Assembly: GCA_934402315.1 (NCBI GenBank)
Contig: CAKRTS010000005.1
Location: 86,752-150,751 of the forward strand
DNA length: 64,000 bases
Direction: 5' to 3'
Source of the DNA: an uncultured Acetatifactor sp.
GTDB taxonomy: Bacteria; Bacillota; Clostridia; Lachnospirales; Lachnospiraceae
The first letter of the stretch is position 1; every line of letters starts with the position of its first letter. Shown piece after piece: positions 30,613 to 38,955 of this stretch. A model generated the notes under the pieces. That model searched no databases. It was not told where the DNA came from and saw nothing but the letters and a program-made list of their open reading frames with translations. The translations under genes were made by a program, and so were the position numbers.

Positions 30613-32943
30613 TTATTTTTCGTCCAGATACAACTGAATCCGGCGGTCAATGATCTCGGCAACTGTCTCCGCGCTCTTGTCACCGTTAAAATAGCCTTCC
30701 GCCTCCTCCCATATAACATTCTTTAAATCCTGATAATCGGGAGGTCCCGGAACGCACCGCTCCAGATAGTCGCTCCAGTCCTGCAGGGTGGTACTGCCGT
30801 CCGGCTTTTGGATTGCCTTCTCCCCACCCCAGTAAATGCCTTCCTCGGTTTCCCTGTAGAGAGGACTCTCCTTCGATATTCTGCAGATCGATATGATTGT
30901 CACTTTTTCCGGCTTCAGTTGCTGTATCTCCTGACTTTTCAGCGTCTCAAAGTAAAAGGCAACTGCCTCCGGGTTCGCAGCATTTTTATTCACCGCCACG
31001 ATGCCTTCACACTTGACATAATTCCCGCAGTCTCCGTCCGTTGGCAGTCCGACAAAGAAGTAGTCATCCCCATATCTCTCATAGGTATCATTGATCGAAG
31101 CCAAATTGCTCCCCGGCCAGAGATCGGCAATCGTCTCACCAATACCGAGTCTGCTGCCCGGTCCCGGGTCTACATCCCCATATTCTTTTGCATACTCAAT
31201 CATCTTTAAGAATATCTCATCGTCAAAATGACTTTCCCCATTCTCCCAGTCAATCAGCACCGAATTATTCAGACCATATTCCACGAAAAAGGACAGCACA
31301 GCTCTCTGACCAAAGCTGCCGTCTCTCTGACAGATAAAGCCGGTACAGTTCCCGGTGTCCAAAAGTGCCATCAGATCATCCAGTGTCCAACTGTCCTCCT
31401 GCCAGATTTCCTTCAGGGTAATCAAAGTCTCGGGCGAAATCTCCGGCGGCAGTCCGTACAGATGTCCGTCCACGGTTCCCAGACCGATGGCGCCCGGAAG
31501 AACCTGCTCCAGCGTCTCCTCATGGATCACAGAATCCAGCTCCATCAGCAGTCCCTTCTGCACAAACAAGTCAAAATCCTCTCTCGAAAGATAGAGAATA
31601 TCCGGTCCCCCTCCTGCCACTATTTCCGCAATCATCCTGTTCCGGTAATCCGCTGTTGTCTCCCCTGCGCAATAGACATAGCTGAGGTTGGGATTTCTTC
31701 TTGACGCCACGGCTGCACAGGTCTCCACCTTCCTGACTCCTGTGCTCAGCATACTCGTCACTTGCAGCGCGTCCTGCTTCTCTATCTCCTCACGGCTCAT
31801 GGCAGTGACCCAGTCCTCAGAGTTTTCCGCTATTTTGCCATACATCCTGAAAACCGACTCTCCGCTGTCCAATATGGTAAACATTGTCTGGAACAATGTG
31901 CTCACACCGTTCTCTCCAAAGTCAAAGACCTTCACCCGCTCGCCGCTCTCTATGTTCCATCTCACAATACCGTCCGGTGCAGCATAATAAAACTCATTGC
32001 CCCACAGCCCATAAACCTGCTTCCAGTTCTGTTCCTCTACCTCCGCAAGTGTTTTCAGTCTCTGTGCTTCCGGGTCAAACCACATCATTCGGGTTCTTCC
32101 TGCCTGTAGATCCCGAACCGCAAAAATCAATTCACCATCCTCCGTCCGCGCCGGAGGATCTACATACTCCTGCTCCCCAAATCTCTGCTCTGCCAGAAGT
32201 TTTCCTTCTCTGTCGAATATATACAGTTCTCTGTTAGGGTTCTCTGAATTTCCCGAGCGGACATAAATATTGCCGGAGGCATCATAATCGCATTCCGTAT
32301 CCGCCAGAGTCAACGCTTCTTCATCCTTGAAAATACCTTTTTCGAGAAACTGCTCACGGACATCTGTTACCTCAGCGGGTGTGCCGTCCAATGCCGAAGT
32401 AACGATCTGAATTTTTGAGAAATAGAATCCCTTCTCCGCATCCACTGCCCTTCTGGTAAGCAGGATGGCATATCTGCCGTCCGCCGTCATATCCATATCG
32501 TCTATGTATGCAAAACCTACGGTTTCCACATCGCCGGAATCTGCCTCAAGTCCAATGTTTTCCATTGTCAGCTCGATCATTTCGCGCTGGTCACTCTCCA
32601 CATCGTATACCTCTGCATACTGCTTTCGCCGTTCAAGCTCCTCCCCGATATAATAGGTATGACGCCGAAGCCATTTCCCGGCACAGCCCCCTTCTTCCTT
32701 AACCTCGTGATTTTCGGCTTCCGCCTCCACCTCAGGCACCAGACCTTCCCGCTGCATCGGAAAGTATTTTTCCGCCCAGAGCTCCTGCTGCTCTGTTTCC
32801 TTCTGCGCCTCGGCAAAACCTTTGCTCCTCCAGTCGATCTGGTCGATCTTCTGCTCCGTCTCCTCGCTGACAGCAGCCTGTCCACAGCCGCACAGGCAAA
32901 AAACGAGAAAAAGTAAAGACAGATACCCATAAAATTTCTTCAT
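30613..32943 (-). CDS. Large lipoprotein with solute-binding-like C-terminal half
   Basis: A 776-residue protein with signal peptide and lipobox (LCGC, Cys20). Residues about 60-380 look like repeated beta-sheet blades (DMDMTADGRYAILLTRR, YDASGNIYVRSG, EDGELIFAVRD), suggesting a beta-propeller. Residues about 400-770 resemble a family 1 extracellular solute-binding protein: GGGPDILYLSREDFDLFVQKGLLMEL, GTVDGHLYGLPPEI and a C-terminal AEGYFNGDKSAETVAEIIDRR. No transport genes are adjacent, so it may be a surface sensor or an orphan binding protein. A frameshifted relative of its last ~90 residues lies at 63374-63655. ATG 32943 has GGGGGA 6 bases upstream. Confidence 0.8.
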   Translation of the reverse strand: MKKFYGYLSLLFLVFCLCGCGQAAVSEETEQKIDQIDWRSKGFAEAQKETEQQELWAEKYFPMQREGLVPEVEAEAENHEVKEEGGCAGKWLRRHTYYIGEELERRKQYAEVYDVESDQREMIELTMENIGLEADSGDVETVGFAYIDDMDMTADGRYAILLTRRAVDAEKGFYFSKIQIVTSALDGTPAEVTDVREQFLEKGIFKDEEALTLADTECDYDASGNIYVRSGNSENPNRELYIFDREGKLLAEQRFGEQEYVDPPARTEDGELIFAVRDLQAGRTRMMWFDPEAQRLKTLAEVEEQNWKQVYGLWGNEFYYAAPDGIVRWNIESGERVKVFDFGENGVSTLFQTMFTILDSGESVFRMYGKIAENSEDWVTAMSREEIEKQDALQVTSMLSTGVRKVETCAAVASRRNPNLSYVYCAGETTADYRNRMIAEIVAGGGPDILYLSREDFDLFVQKGLLMELDSVIHEETLEQVLPGAIGLGTVDGHLYGLPPEISPETLITLKEIWQEDSWTLDDLMALLDTGNCTGFICQRDGSFGQRAVLSFFVEYGLNNSVLIDWENGESHFDDEIFLKMIEYAKEYGDVDPGPGSRLGIGETIADLWPGSNLASINDTYERYGDDYFFVGLPTDGDCGNYVKCEGIVAVNKNAANPEAVAFYFETLKSQEIQQLKPEKVTIISICRISKESPLYRETEEGIYWGGEKAIQKPDGSTTLQDWSDYLERCVPGPPDYQDLKNVIWEEAEGYFNGDKSAETVAEIIDRRIQLYLDEK

Positions 32944-33100
32944 GCCAATCCCCCCTGCATCCGTTTGATATTCTTCCCTTTATAATTATATTTCATTAAA
33001 AGCGTAACATATTTTCCCTTTGATGTAAATGTATCTATTATATACCAAGTTCTCTCTTCCCACGCATGGTTCTGCTTCTATGCATTCCAGCAGCGACTCT

Positions 33101-33395
33101 GGGTATGACTGCCTGCTTTTCTCTCACATACCCTCCGTCAATGGCAACTCTGGGTATGACTGCCTGCTTTTCTCCCCTATACCCTCCGGCAACGGCAACT
33201 CTGGGTATGACTGCCTGCTTTTCTCTCACATACCCTCTGACAACGGCAACTCTGGGTATGACTGCCTGCTTTTCTCCCCTATACCCTCCGGCAACGGCAA
33301 CTCCGGGTATGACTGCCCGCTTTTCTCCCCTATACCCTCCGGCAATGGCAACTCTGGGTATAACTGCCTGCTTTTCTCTCACATACCCTCCAACG
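33101..33395. repeat. 51-bp tandem repeat, six units
   Basis: Units start at 33101, 33152, 33203, 33254, 33305 and 33356, each beginning GGGTATGACTGCC or a close variant. Two subtypes alternate (with CTCACATACCC or CCCTATACCC), in the order A B A B B A. Each unit contains an imperfect GGGTAT...ATACCC dyad. 51 bp equals 17 codons, so all frames repeat as peptides; on the minus strand this reads as repeats of GEKQAVIPRVA. It lies upstream of the lipoprotein gene and just beyond the terminator of GH3, and is probably non-coding. Confidence 0.9.
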
Positions 33396-33427
33396 CAAAA
33401 AGGGCAGCGCCTGTGCGGTGCTGCCCT
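33396..33427 (-). terminator. Intrinsic terminator after GH3
   Basis: An 11-bp stem (33401-33411 with 33417-33427; AGGGCAGC / GCTGCCCT core), followed on the minus strand by TTTTT. It lies about 225 bases beyond the GH3 stop, so the GH3 transcript would include the antisense of element copy 2. Confidence 0.85.
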
Positions 33428-33475
33428 CTTCCATACCTATCATAAATGATTCCAAAACTCCAATAATTCAAATAC

Positions 33476-33626
33476 CAGTTGTGCAGAATGCACCTGACCA
33501 CAAGCAGCGCACTCTGGAGCCGCCGGTGCTTAGTTCCCGTACTGTGGGAACTTATGCATCCGTTGCGTGCGGAGGGTAGCGCAAGCGTGCCTGCGGTGGT
33601 CTGTGCATTTTGTGCAACGTCACTTG
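33476..33626 (+). repeat. Dispersed structured element, copy 2
   Basis: A 151-bp copy in the 3' region of GH3, opposite in orientation to that gene. The variable hairpin is AGTTCCC (33532-33538) with GGGAACT (33546-33552); the tetraloop is GC-GCAA-GC. Closing helix: GTTGTGCA with TGTGCAAC, TGCAC with GTGCA, and GACCAC with GTGGTC (perfect). No same-strand gene follows it. Confidence 0.85.
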
Positions 33627-33651
33627 TGGAAACAGTGTCTATTCCACTCTC

Positions 33652-35790
33652 TTATTCTGTCACAAGAATTACCTTCCGGCACTTCTTCCCGGTCAGCTCC
33701 TCTGTCCTTGCATCGGATTGTCCGAAGCCCACGCTGACAGCATACCTGCTGCCGCCGGACACCTTCTCGCCCTCGTCATTGATGACGGTCAGCGCGTCCC
33801 TGTCCACGGGAACCCGAACCACTGCCTGCCCGCCGGTCTTGACGGAAACTCTCGCAAAGCCGCACAGTCTCTCATTCGGCGTTGCATCCGCAGAATCCAG
33901 AGCCTTTATGTATACCTGTACAACCTCCTCGACATCCCTGTCCCCGGTATTGCTGACCGTAACCTCAAGGCTGTCAAAGTTTCCTCCCGGAAGTCCTGCC
34001 TCACTGCCGTCTGCCAGCTCCTGTCCATCCAGCATTACACCGCTGATCTCGGCGCTGCCGTAGGTCAGACCGTAGCCGAACGGATAGAGTACCTCTCCCG
34101 TAAAGTAGCGGTAGGTTCTGCCCTTCATGGAATAGTCCTCGAAATCGGGCAGTTCCTCCGTGTCACGATAGAAGGTGACGGGCAGCTTGCCGGACGGCGA
34201 AATCTCACCGGTCAGGATGTCCGCCACCACGCGGCCACCCCTTGCGCCGGGGTACCACGCCTGTACGATTGCCGCGCAATGCTCCTGCGCATAGCGCAGA
34301 TCCATCGCGCTTCCGGTCATGTTGACAAGAATCACAGGCTTTCCGGCTGCCACTACGGCCTCCAGAAGCTCGCGCTGAACCTCCGGCAGAAGCAGATCGA
34401 CCTTATCACCTGACGCGTAGCTGTTACCGGTATCTCCCTCTTCTCCCTCGAGCGTCTCATCCAGCCCGAGACACAGGACAACAACATCGCTGTTCTTCGC
34501 CACCGCAACCGCCTCGCTGATGCGGTCCTGACGCAGGCCGAGGTTCTCAACCCTGTCCTTGAACAGATGGCAGCCCTCCGAATAGAAAACGCGCACATCC
34601 TCTCCCATGCAGTCCTGAATGCCCTCGAGCACGGTAATGTACCGGGAGGAGGTCCCGTGATAATTTCCAATCAGTGCGGCGCGGCTGTTGGCATTCGGGC
34701 CAATCACTCCGACCGCCTTTAATTTCTTCTTTTCCAACGGAAGGATTCCGTCATTCTTCAAAAGGACAACCGATTCCGCCGTCGCCCTGTCTGCAAGGGC
34801 GAGATGCTCCCTGCACTCGATCCTGTCATAACCGATCTTGTCATATTCCGTCTCATCAAAAAGTCCCAGCAGGAAGCGGGTCGTGAACAGTCTCTCCGCC
34901 GCGAGCGTGATGTCCTCCTCGCTTACGAGCCCCTGCTCATATGCCTTCATCATGTGAAGGTAGGTGTTTCCGCAGTTTACGTCACAGCCGGTCTTGAGCG
35001 CCAGCGCCGCCGATTCCTCTGCCGTGTCCGTCACCATGTGGTTAGTATGGAAATCGCGGACAGCCCAGCAGTCGGAAACATAGTATCCGTCAAAGCCCCA
35101 CTCACCTCTCAGAATATCCTGCATCAGCGTCTTGCTGCCGCAGCAGGGCTCGCCGTTGGTTCTGTTGTAAGCGCCCATAACGCCCTCGACATCCGCATCC
35201 TTCACCAGCTTTTCAAATGCCGGAAGATAGGTCTCCCGCATATCCTTCTTGGATGCCTTCGCATCAAATTTATGGCGCACTGCCTCCGGACCGGAATGTA
35301 CGGCAAAATGCTTCGCACATGCCGCCGCCTTCAGATACTCACCGTCACCCTGAATGCCATCCACAAATGCTTTTCCGAGCTCACCGGTCAGATAGGGATC
35401 CTCGCCGTAGGTCTCGTGTCCCCTTCCCCATCTGGGATCTCTGAAAATATTGACATTCGGAGACCAGAAAGTCAGTCCCTTGTAAATATCCCTGTCATTC
35501 TCTTTCACATAGGCGTTATACTTTGCACGCCCCTCCTCGGCAATGGTATCGCCGACCTTCTCCGCCAGATCCGTGTCAAAGGCAGCCCCTATGGCGATTG
35601 CCTGCGGGAACACGGTTGCAACTCCTGCTCTCGCCACACCGTGCAGTCCCTCATTCCACCAGTTGTAGGCGGGAACCCCGAGTCTGGGAATAGCGGGCGC
35701 GTCATACTTTAACTGTGAAGCCTTCTCTTCCAGCGTCATCTTACCCACCAGTTCTCTGGCACGCTGCTGCGCCGTTGTTCTGTCTCTCAT
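33652..35790 (-). CDS. Glycoside hydrolase family 3 (probable beta-xylosidase)
   Basis: A 712-residue cytoplasmic enzyme. The ATG at 35790 (MRDRTT) has GAGG 6 bases upstream; upstream ATGs lack this. The N-terminal barrel contains WWNEGLHGVARAG, PRWGRGHETYGEDPYL and KHFAVHSGPE, and the nucleophile is D240 in YYVSDCW. The second domain has VLLKNDGILPL and VVLCLGLDETLEGEEGD, and a fibronectin III-like C-terminal domain follows (SLEVTVSNTGDRDVEEVVQVY). The WNEGLHGVA and SDC features match bacterial beta-xylosidases/alpha-arabinofuranosidases. It is downstream of GH115 and the SGNH esterase, fitting intracellular breakdown of xylo-oligosaccharides. Confidence 0.93.
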   Translation of the reverse strand: MRDRTTAQQRARELVGKMTLEEKASQLKYDAPAIPRLGVPAYNWWNEGLHGVARAGVATVFPQAIAIGAAFDTDLAEKVGDTIAEEGRAKYNAYVKENDRDIYKGLTFWSPNVNIFRDPRWGRGHETYGEDPYLTGELGKAFVDGIQGDGEYLKAAACAKHFAVHSGPEAVRHKFDAKASKKDMRETYLPAFEKLVKDADVEGVMGAYNRTNGEPCCGSKTLMQDILRGEWGFDGYYVSDCWAVRDFHTNHMVTDTAEESAALALKTGCDVNCGNTYLHMMKAYEQGLVSEEDITLAAERLFTTRFLLGLFDETEYDKIGYDRIECREHLALADRATAESVVLLKNDGILPLEKKKLKAVGVIGPNANSRAALIGNYHGTSSRYITVLEGIQDCMGEDVRVFYSEGCHLFKDRVENLGLRQDRISEAVAVAKNSDVVVLCLGLDETLEGEEGDTGNSYASGDKVDLLLPEVQRELLEAVVAAGKPVILVNMTGSAMDLRYAQEHCAAIVQAWYPGARGGRVVADILTGEISPSGKLPVTFYRDTEELPDFEDYSMKGRTYRYFTGEVLYPFGYGLTYGSAEISGVMLDGQELADGSEAGLPGGNFDSLEVTVSNTGDRDVEEVVQVYIKALDSADATPNERLCGFARVSVKTGGQAVVRVPVDRDALTVINDEGEKVSGGSRYAVSVGFGQSDARTEELTGKKCRKVILVTE

Positions 35791-35837
35791 ATGATTCCTC
35801 ATTTCTGCGCACCTGTCGTCATATAGTTCTCTACACT

Positions 35838-35868
35838 GATCTGTGTCATGTGCGCATAGACACAGATC
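35838..35868 (-). other. Hairpin in the GH115-GH3 intergenic region
   Basis: A perfect 10-bp inverted repeat GATCTGTGTC / GACACAGATC with an 11-base loop lies about 50 bases upstream of GH3. A second dyad, ACACGC / GCGTGT, lies near 35896-35911. No T-run follows. The 218-base gap may hold an internal promoter, operator or mRNA-processing hairpin. Confidence 0.45.
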
Positions 35869-36008
35869 CTGCATATCACGGACATTGGTTTACCTTCACA
35901 CGCTTCTGCGTGTCATATCTTCATTCAGATTACCATGCTTCCCCGCTTCTATCCTCTCACATTGTGCTAACTTACACCCATTTTTTGCGCAGATGGCGGG
36001 CAGGAAGC

Positions 36009-38903
36009 TTATACAAACGCACTTTCCTCCGGTCCGAGGTAGGATGTGCGGATTCCCCTGCATCCGTTTCCGCCCGCCGCGGGGATTATCCTGATGCGCT
36101 CGGGTACAACACCCGCTTCCAGCGCTCCCAGTGTCAGCTCCCTGACACCCTTCTCAAAGTGCATGACCGTCTCCACAGAATGAATCTGATCCAGAACTCC
36201 CCTGCACCAGCTGCTGTCTCTGGTATCTCCCGCCTTGAAGTCTGCCCCGACAAGGGTAAGTATTCTTTCCGCCCCCTCTGCCGCGACGCGGATTCTGAGA
36301 CTCTGCCGGTTAAATGCCGGGTTGGTCGGCGCCGCAAGAATCTCCACGCGGTAATCGCCGCTCTCCGGAATTGCAAAGCGGTATGTCAGCTCCGGTGCCT
36401 CCTGCCCTTCGGTGAAGGCGGCAGTAAACGGCGCAACCTTCACGGCAGTGCCATACTGTCCATAACCTCTGAGCACCTGATAAGCGCCCGCTTCCACATC
36501 CTTCTTTTCCGCATAATGCGCAGCATTCATTGTAACAACACCATTCTGCGGCAGGAAGGTCATCGGCGGAAGCACCTCTGTCTCCGTCCTGACACCGCTG
36601 ATCTCGACAGCGACAACCGTGTCCCCGTCACTGATATGTAATGTCACCTTCTCTGTCACTTTCGGAAGCAGTTCCCGTCTACAGCTCAGAACTACCTCCT
36701 GCAGCTCCTCCACATCTCCGCTGAGCGGCGATACTGCAAGCCACTCCGGCAGCTTTCCCGATACCACACTGATCTCATAATGGATAGCGCTGGGGCCGTC
36801 CGAGGACACCTCAAGAATCATCTCCCCACAGCCCTCGCTCATAAAGTCATCCACGAAAATGCGCTCCGGGCCGCCATAATTCTTGAACGCCACCCTCTCG
36901 TCGTCCTTGCGCGACACACTCATCCGGTTCTTCGCAGTCGGATGGAGGCGGCATACGACGGGATATCTGCAGCCGTCCTCATTCCACTTTGTAAAGCCGA
37001 TATGCGGAGCCAGCTGCATGCCCTTCCACTTACCGCCCTGAAAAGCCGCAAATTCGTCTGCGAGCCTGTTATCCCGCTCCATGCACTCCTCTGCCAGCGC
37101 GGCATAACGGTTTGCCACCTTTCTTCCCTGTGTGGCATAATGCCTGCTCTTTCCGGCATAGAGATGCAGCTTGAGCAGATTCGCGGAGGCAGCTGCCGAA
37201 AAGCCGACCATACTGTAATAGCCGTTCCTCTCCGCCTCGGATAACCCATCCCGCAGCTGGGCATCCAATGCCTGAATCTCTTCCGCCGCCTTAAGCATCC
37301 TGTCCGCCTCAAGGTAATGGCAGGGATGATAGATATTTTCATTCAGCGCCTCGGGTCTGCGCTGGTGGTTCAGATCGATATATGACAGAAGCAGCTTTGC
37401 CGCCTTCTCCCGCAGCTGCTTCTCCGCCGTCGGGAAGGATTTCTCCGCCCACTGCGCCGCAAATTCACGATAGCTGTCCGGGTTTGCGCTGCCCCACCGG
37501 TCAAAGTCATAGGCGAGAGACATGAAATAGGTCAGCGGCACCTCGTGCAGCTTTAAATCTCCGACATTCACAATCCACAAATCGCGCACACCGTACTCAT
37601 ACGCGGTGCACATCTGCTCCCATGTCTTTGACAGCGGCGTGGAATCCACCCATTCATAGGAAATCGGGCCGCCGTGATAGTCGAAGTGGTAATACATGCC
37701 GAAGCCGCCCTTGCGGTTTCGGATCTCCGGTGTCGGCAAGGTTCTCATGTGCCCGAAATTATCCTCACAGAGCATGCAGATCACACCGTCGAGCTCGTCC
37801 CAGTCCTTCAGTCCGGCAACGTGTTCGTCCCCGTAAAAATATGCCTCGACCTCCTTGTACAGCGCCAGCATCTGCGGCACCTTGTCCAGATCCTCATTGA
37901 CATTTTCACGAATCAGCTTTCTCTGCTTTCTGATGATGTCCTTCAGGAGATTGATATTTTCCTCGACCGTCGCATCGTCGCCGAGCATGGAGGAGTCTCT
38001 CTCCCCGCGCATACCGATGGTGATTACATTCTCATATTTTCCGCTGCGCTTAAGGGAATCCTCCCAATAATTCAACAGTCCCTGCTCATTGGTATAAAAA
38101 TTCCACTCGTTGCCGTAGCGCGTTCCCTCGCCGCGCACCTTGTCCCACTCCTCGCTGGCGCGGAGACAGGGCTCGTGATGGGAATAGCCCATGACGACAC
38201 CATAGATGTCGGCAAGCTCCTCGTTTGCGCTTCCCGGCCCGTCCAACGGGAAGGAGGATGCCCACATTGCCGGCCAGAGATAATTGCCCTTCATCCTCAG
38301 CAGAAATTCAAACACATGGCGGTACATGTCTGCATTGACACCGCCGAAATGCGAGCATGCCCAGTTTCCGAAGCAGGGCCATTCGTCATTGATGAAAAAG
38401 CCTCTGTAGCGCACGGAGGGCTCCTTTGACACTGTCTCAATATCCGTCCCCACGATGGGATCGGGGCATCTCCTCGGCGCTGCATCTCCGAAGTAGACCA
38501 GCGGGGTCACTCCGAGATACTCCGACAGCGTAAACATGCCGTAGATGGTTCCCCGCTTATCGCTTCCGCAGATGACGAGCGCACTGTCCACGCCCTCAAG
38601 CGGATGCTCCAGAAGCTGTATCTTGTAAGTCTCTCTCTTTCCCCTGATCTCCTCCGCAGAGAAGCTGCCCTTTTTCTCAAGCTCTTCCAGAAGCGTGCTG
38701 TGTCCGACCGTGGCGCAGAGGATCACGCTGCCTCCGGGCTTGCGGTTCAGCCACGCCTCGTCCACTCTCTCAGGCTTCTTATCCGAGACAAGGCAGATGT
38801 CCTCCGCCAGTGTGTCGGCAATTCGTCTGACACCCTCGTAGCCTGTCGTCTCAACCAGAATCGGAACCGCCCTGTTTTCTTCAATAAGTCTGAATTCTGC
38901 CAT
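36009..38903 (-). CDS. Glycoside hydrolase family 115 (xylan alpha-1,2-glucuronidase)
   Basis: A 964-residue enzyme expected to remove (4-O-methyl)glucuronic acid side chains from xylan or xylo-oligosaccharides. Family features: RYRGFFINDEWP, KGNYLWPAMWASSFPLDGPG, GVVMGYSHHEPCLRASEEW, MRGERDSSM, LCEDNFGHMRTLPT and YYHFDYHGGPISYEWVDSTP. The C-terminal ~300 residues form the all-beta domains usual in GH115. No signal peptide, so it acts on imported material. The ATG at 38903 (MAEFRLIE) is preferred, with GAGG upstream. It follows the SGNH gene by 52 bases in the same operon. Confidence 0.95.
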   Translation of the reverse strand: MAEFRLIEENRAVPILVETTGYEGVRRIADTLAEDICLVSDKKPERVDEAWLNRKPGGSVILCATVGHSTLLEELEKKGSFSAEEIRGKRETYKIQLLEHPLEGVDSALVICGSDKRGTIYGMFTLSEYLGVTPLVYFGDAAPRRCPDPIVGTDIETVSKEPSVRYRGFFINDEWPCFGNWACSHFGGVNADMYRHVFEFLLRMKGNYLWPAMWASSFPLDGPGSANEELADIYGVVMGYSHHEPCLRASEEWDKVRGEGTRYGNEWNFYTNEQGLLNYWEDSLKRSGKYENVITIGMRGERDSSMLGDDATVEENINLLKDIIRKQRKLIRENVNEDLDKVPQMLALYKEVEAYFYGDEHVAGLKDWDELDGVICMLCEDNFGHMRTLPTPEIRNRKGGFGMYYHFDYHGGPISYEWVDSTPLSKTWEQMCTAYEYGVRDLWIVNVGDLKLHEVPLTYFMSLAYDFDRWGSANPDSYREFAAQWAEKSFPTAEKQLREKAAKLLLSYIDLNHQRRPEALNENIYHPCHYLEADRMLKAAEEIQALDAQLRDGLSEAERNGYYSMVGFSAAASANLLKLHLYAGKSRHYATQGRKVANRYAALAEECMERDNRLADEFAAFQGGKWKGMQLAPHIGFTKWNEDGCRYPVVCRLHPTAKNRMSVSRKDDERVAFKNYGGPERIFVDDFMSEGCGEMILEVSSDGPSAIHYEISVVSGKLPEWLAVSPLSGDVEELQEVVLSCRRELLPKVTEKVTLHISDGDTVVAVEISGVRTETEVLPPMTFLPQNGVVTMNAAHYAEKKDVEAGAYQVLRGYGQYGTAVKVAPFTAAFTEGQEAPELTYRFAIPESGDYRVEILAAPTNPAFNRQSLRIRVAAEGAERILTLVGADFKAGDTRDSSWCRGVLDQIHSVETVMHFEKGVRELTLGALEAGVVPERIRIIPAAGGNGCRGIRTSYLGPEESAFV

Positions 38904-38955
38904 ACCTTCCTCTTTCCTGCGCACAGTGTGCCCATGCTGTCACTTGTTTTCCTGT

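Noticed and set aside
33101..33395. CRISPR array
   Set aside because: The units are tandem and nearly identical across the full 51 bases, with no unique spacers and no cas genes nearby.
33029..33449. Repeat-peptide reading frames on both strands over the 51-bp tandem repeat
   Set aside because: The repeat is a multiple of three, so all frames stay open by chance. The minus-strand frame has a start-like site but no promoter evidence and lies after a terminator.
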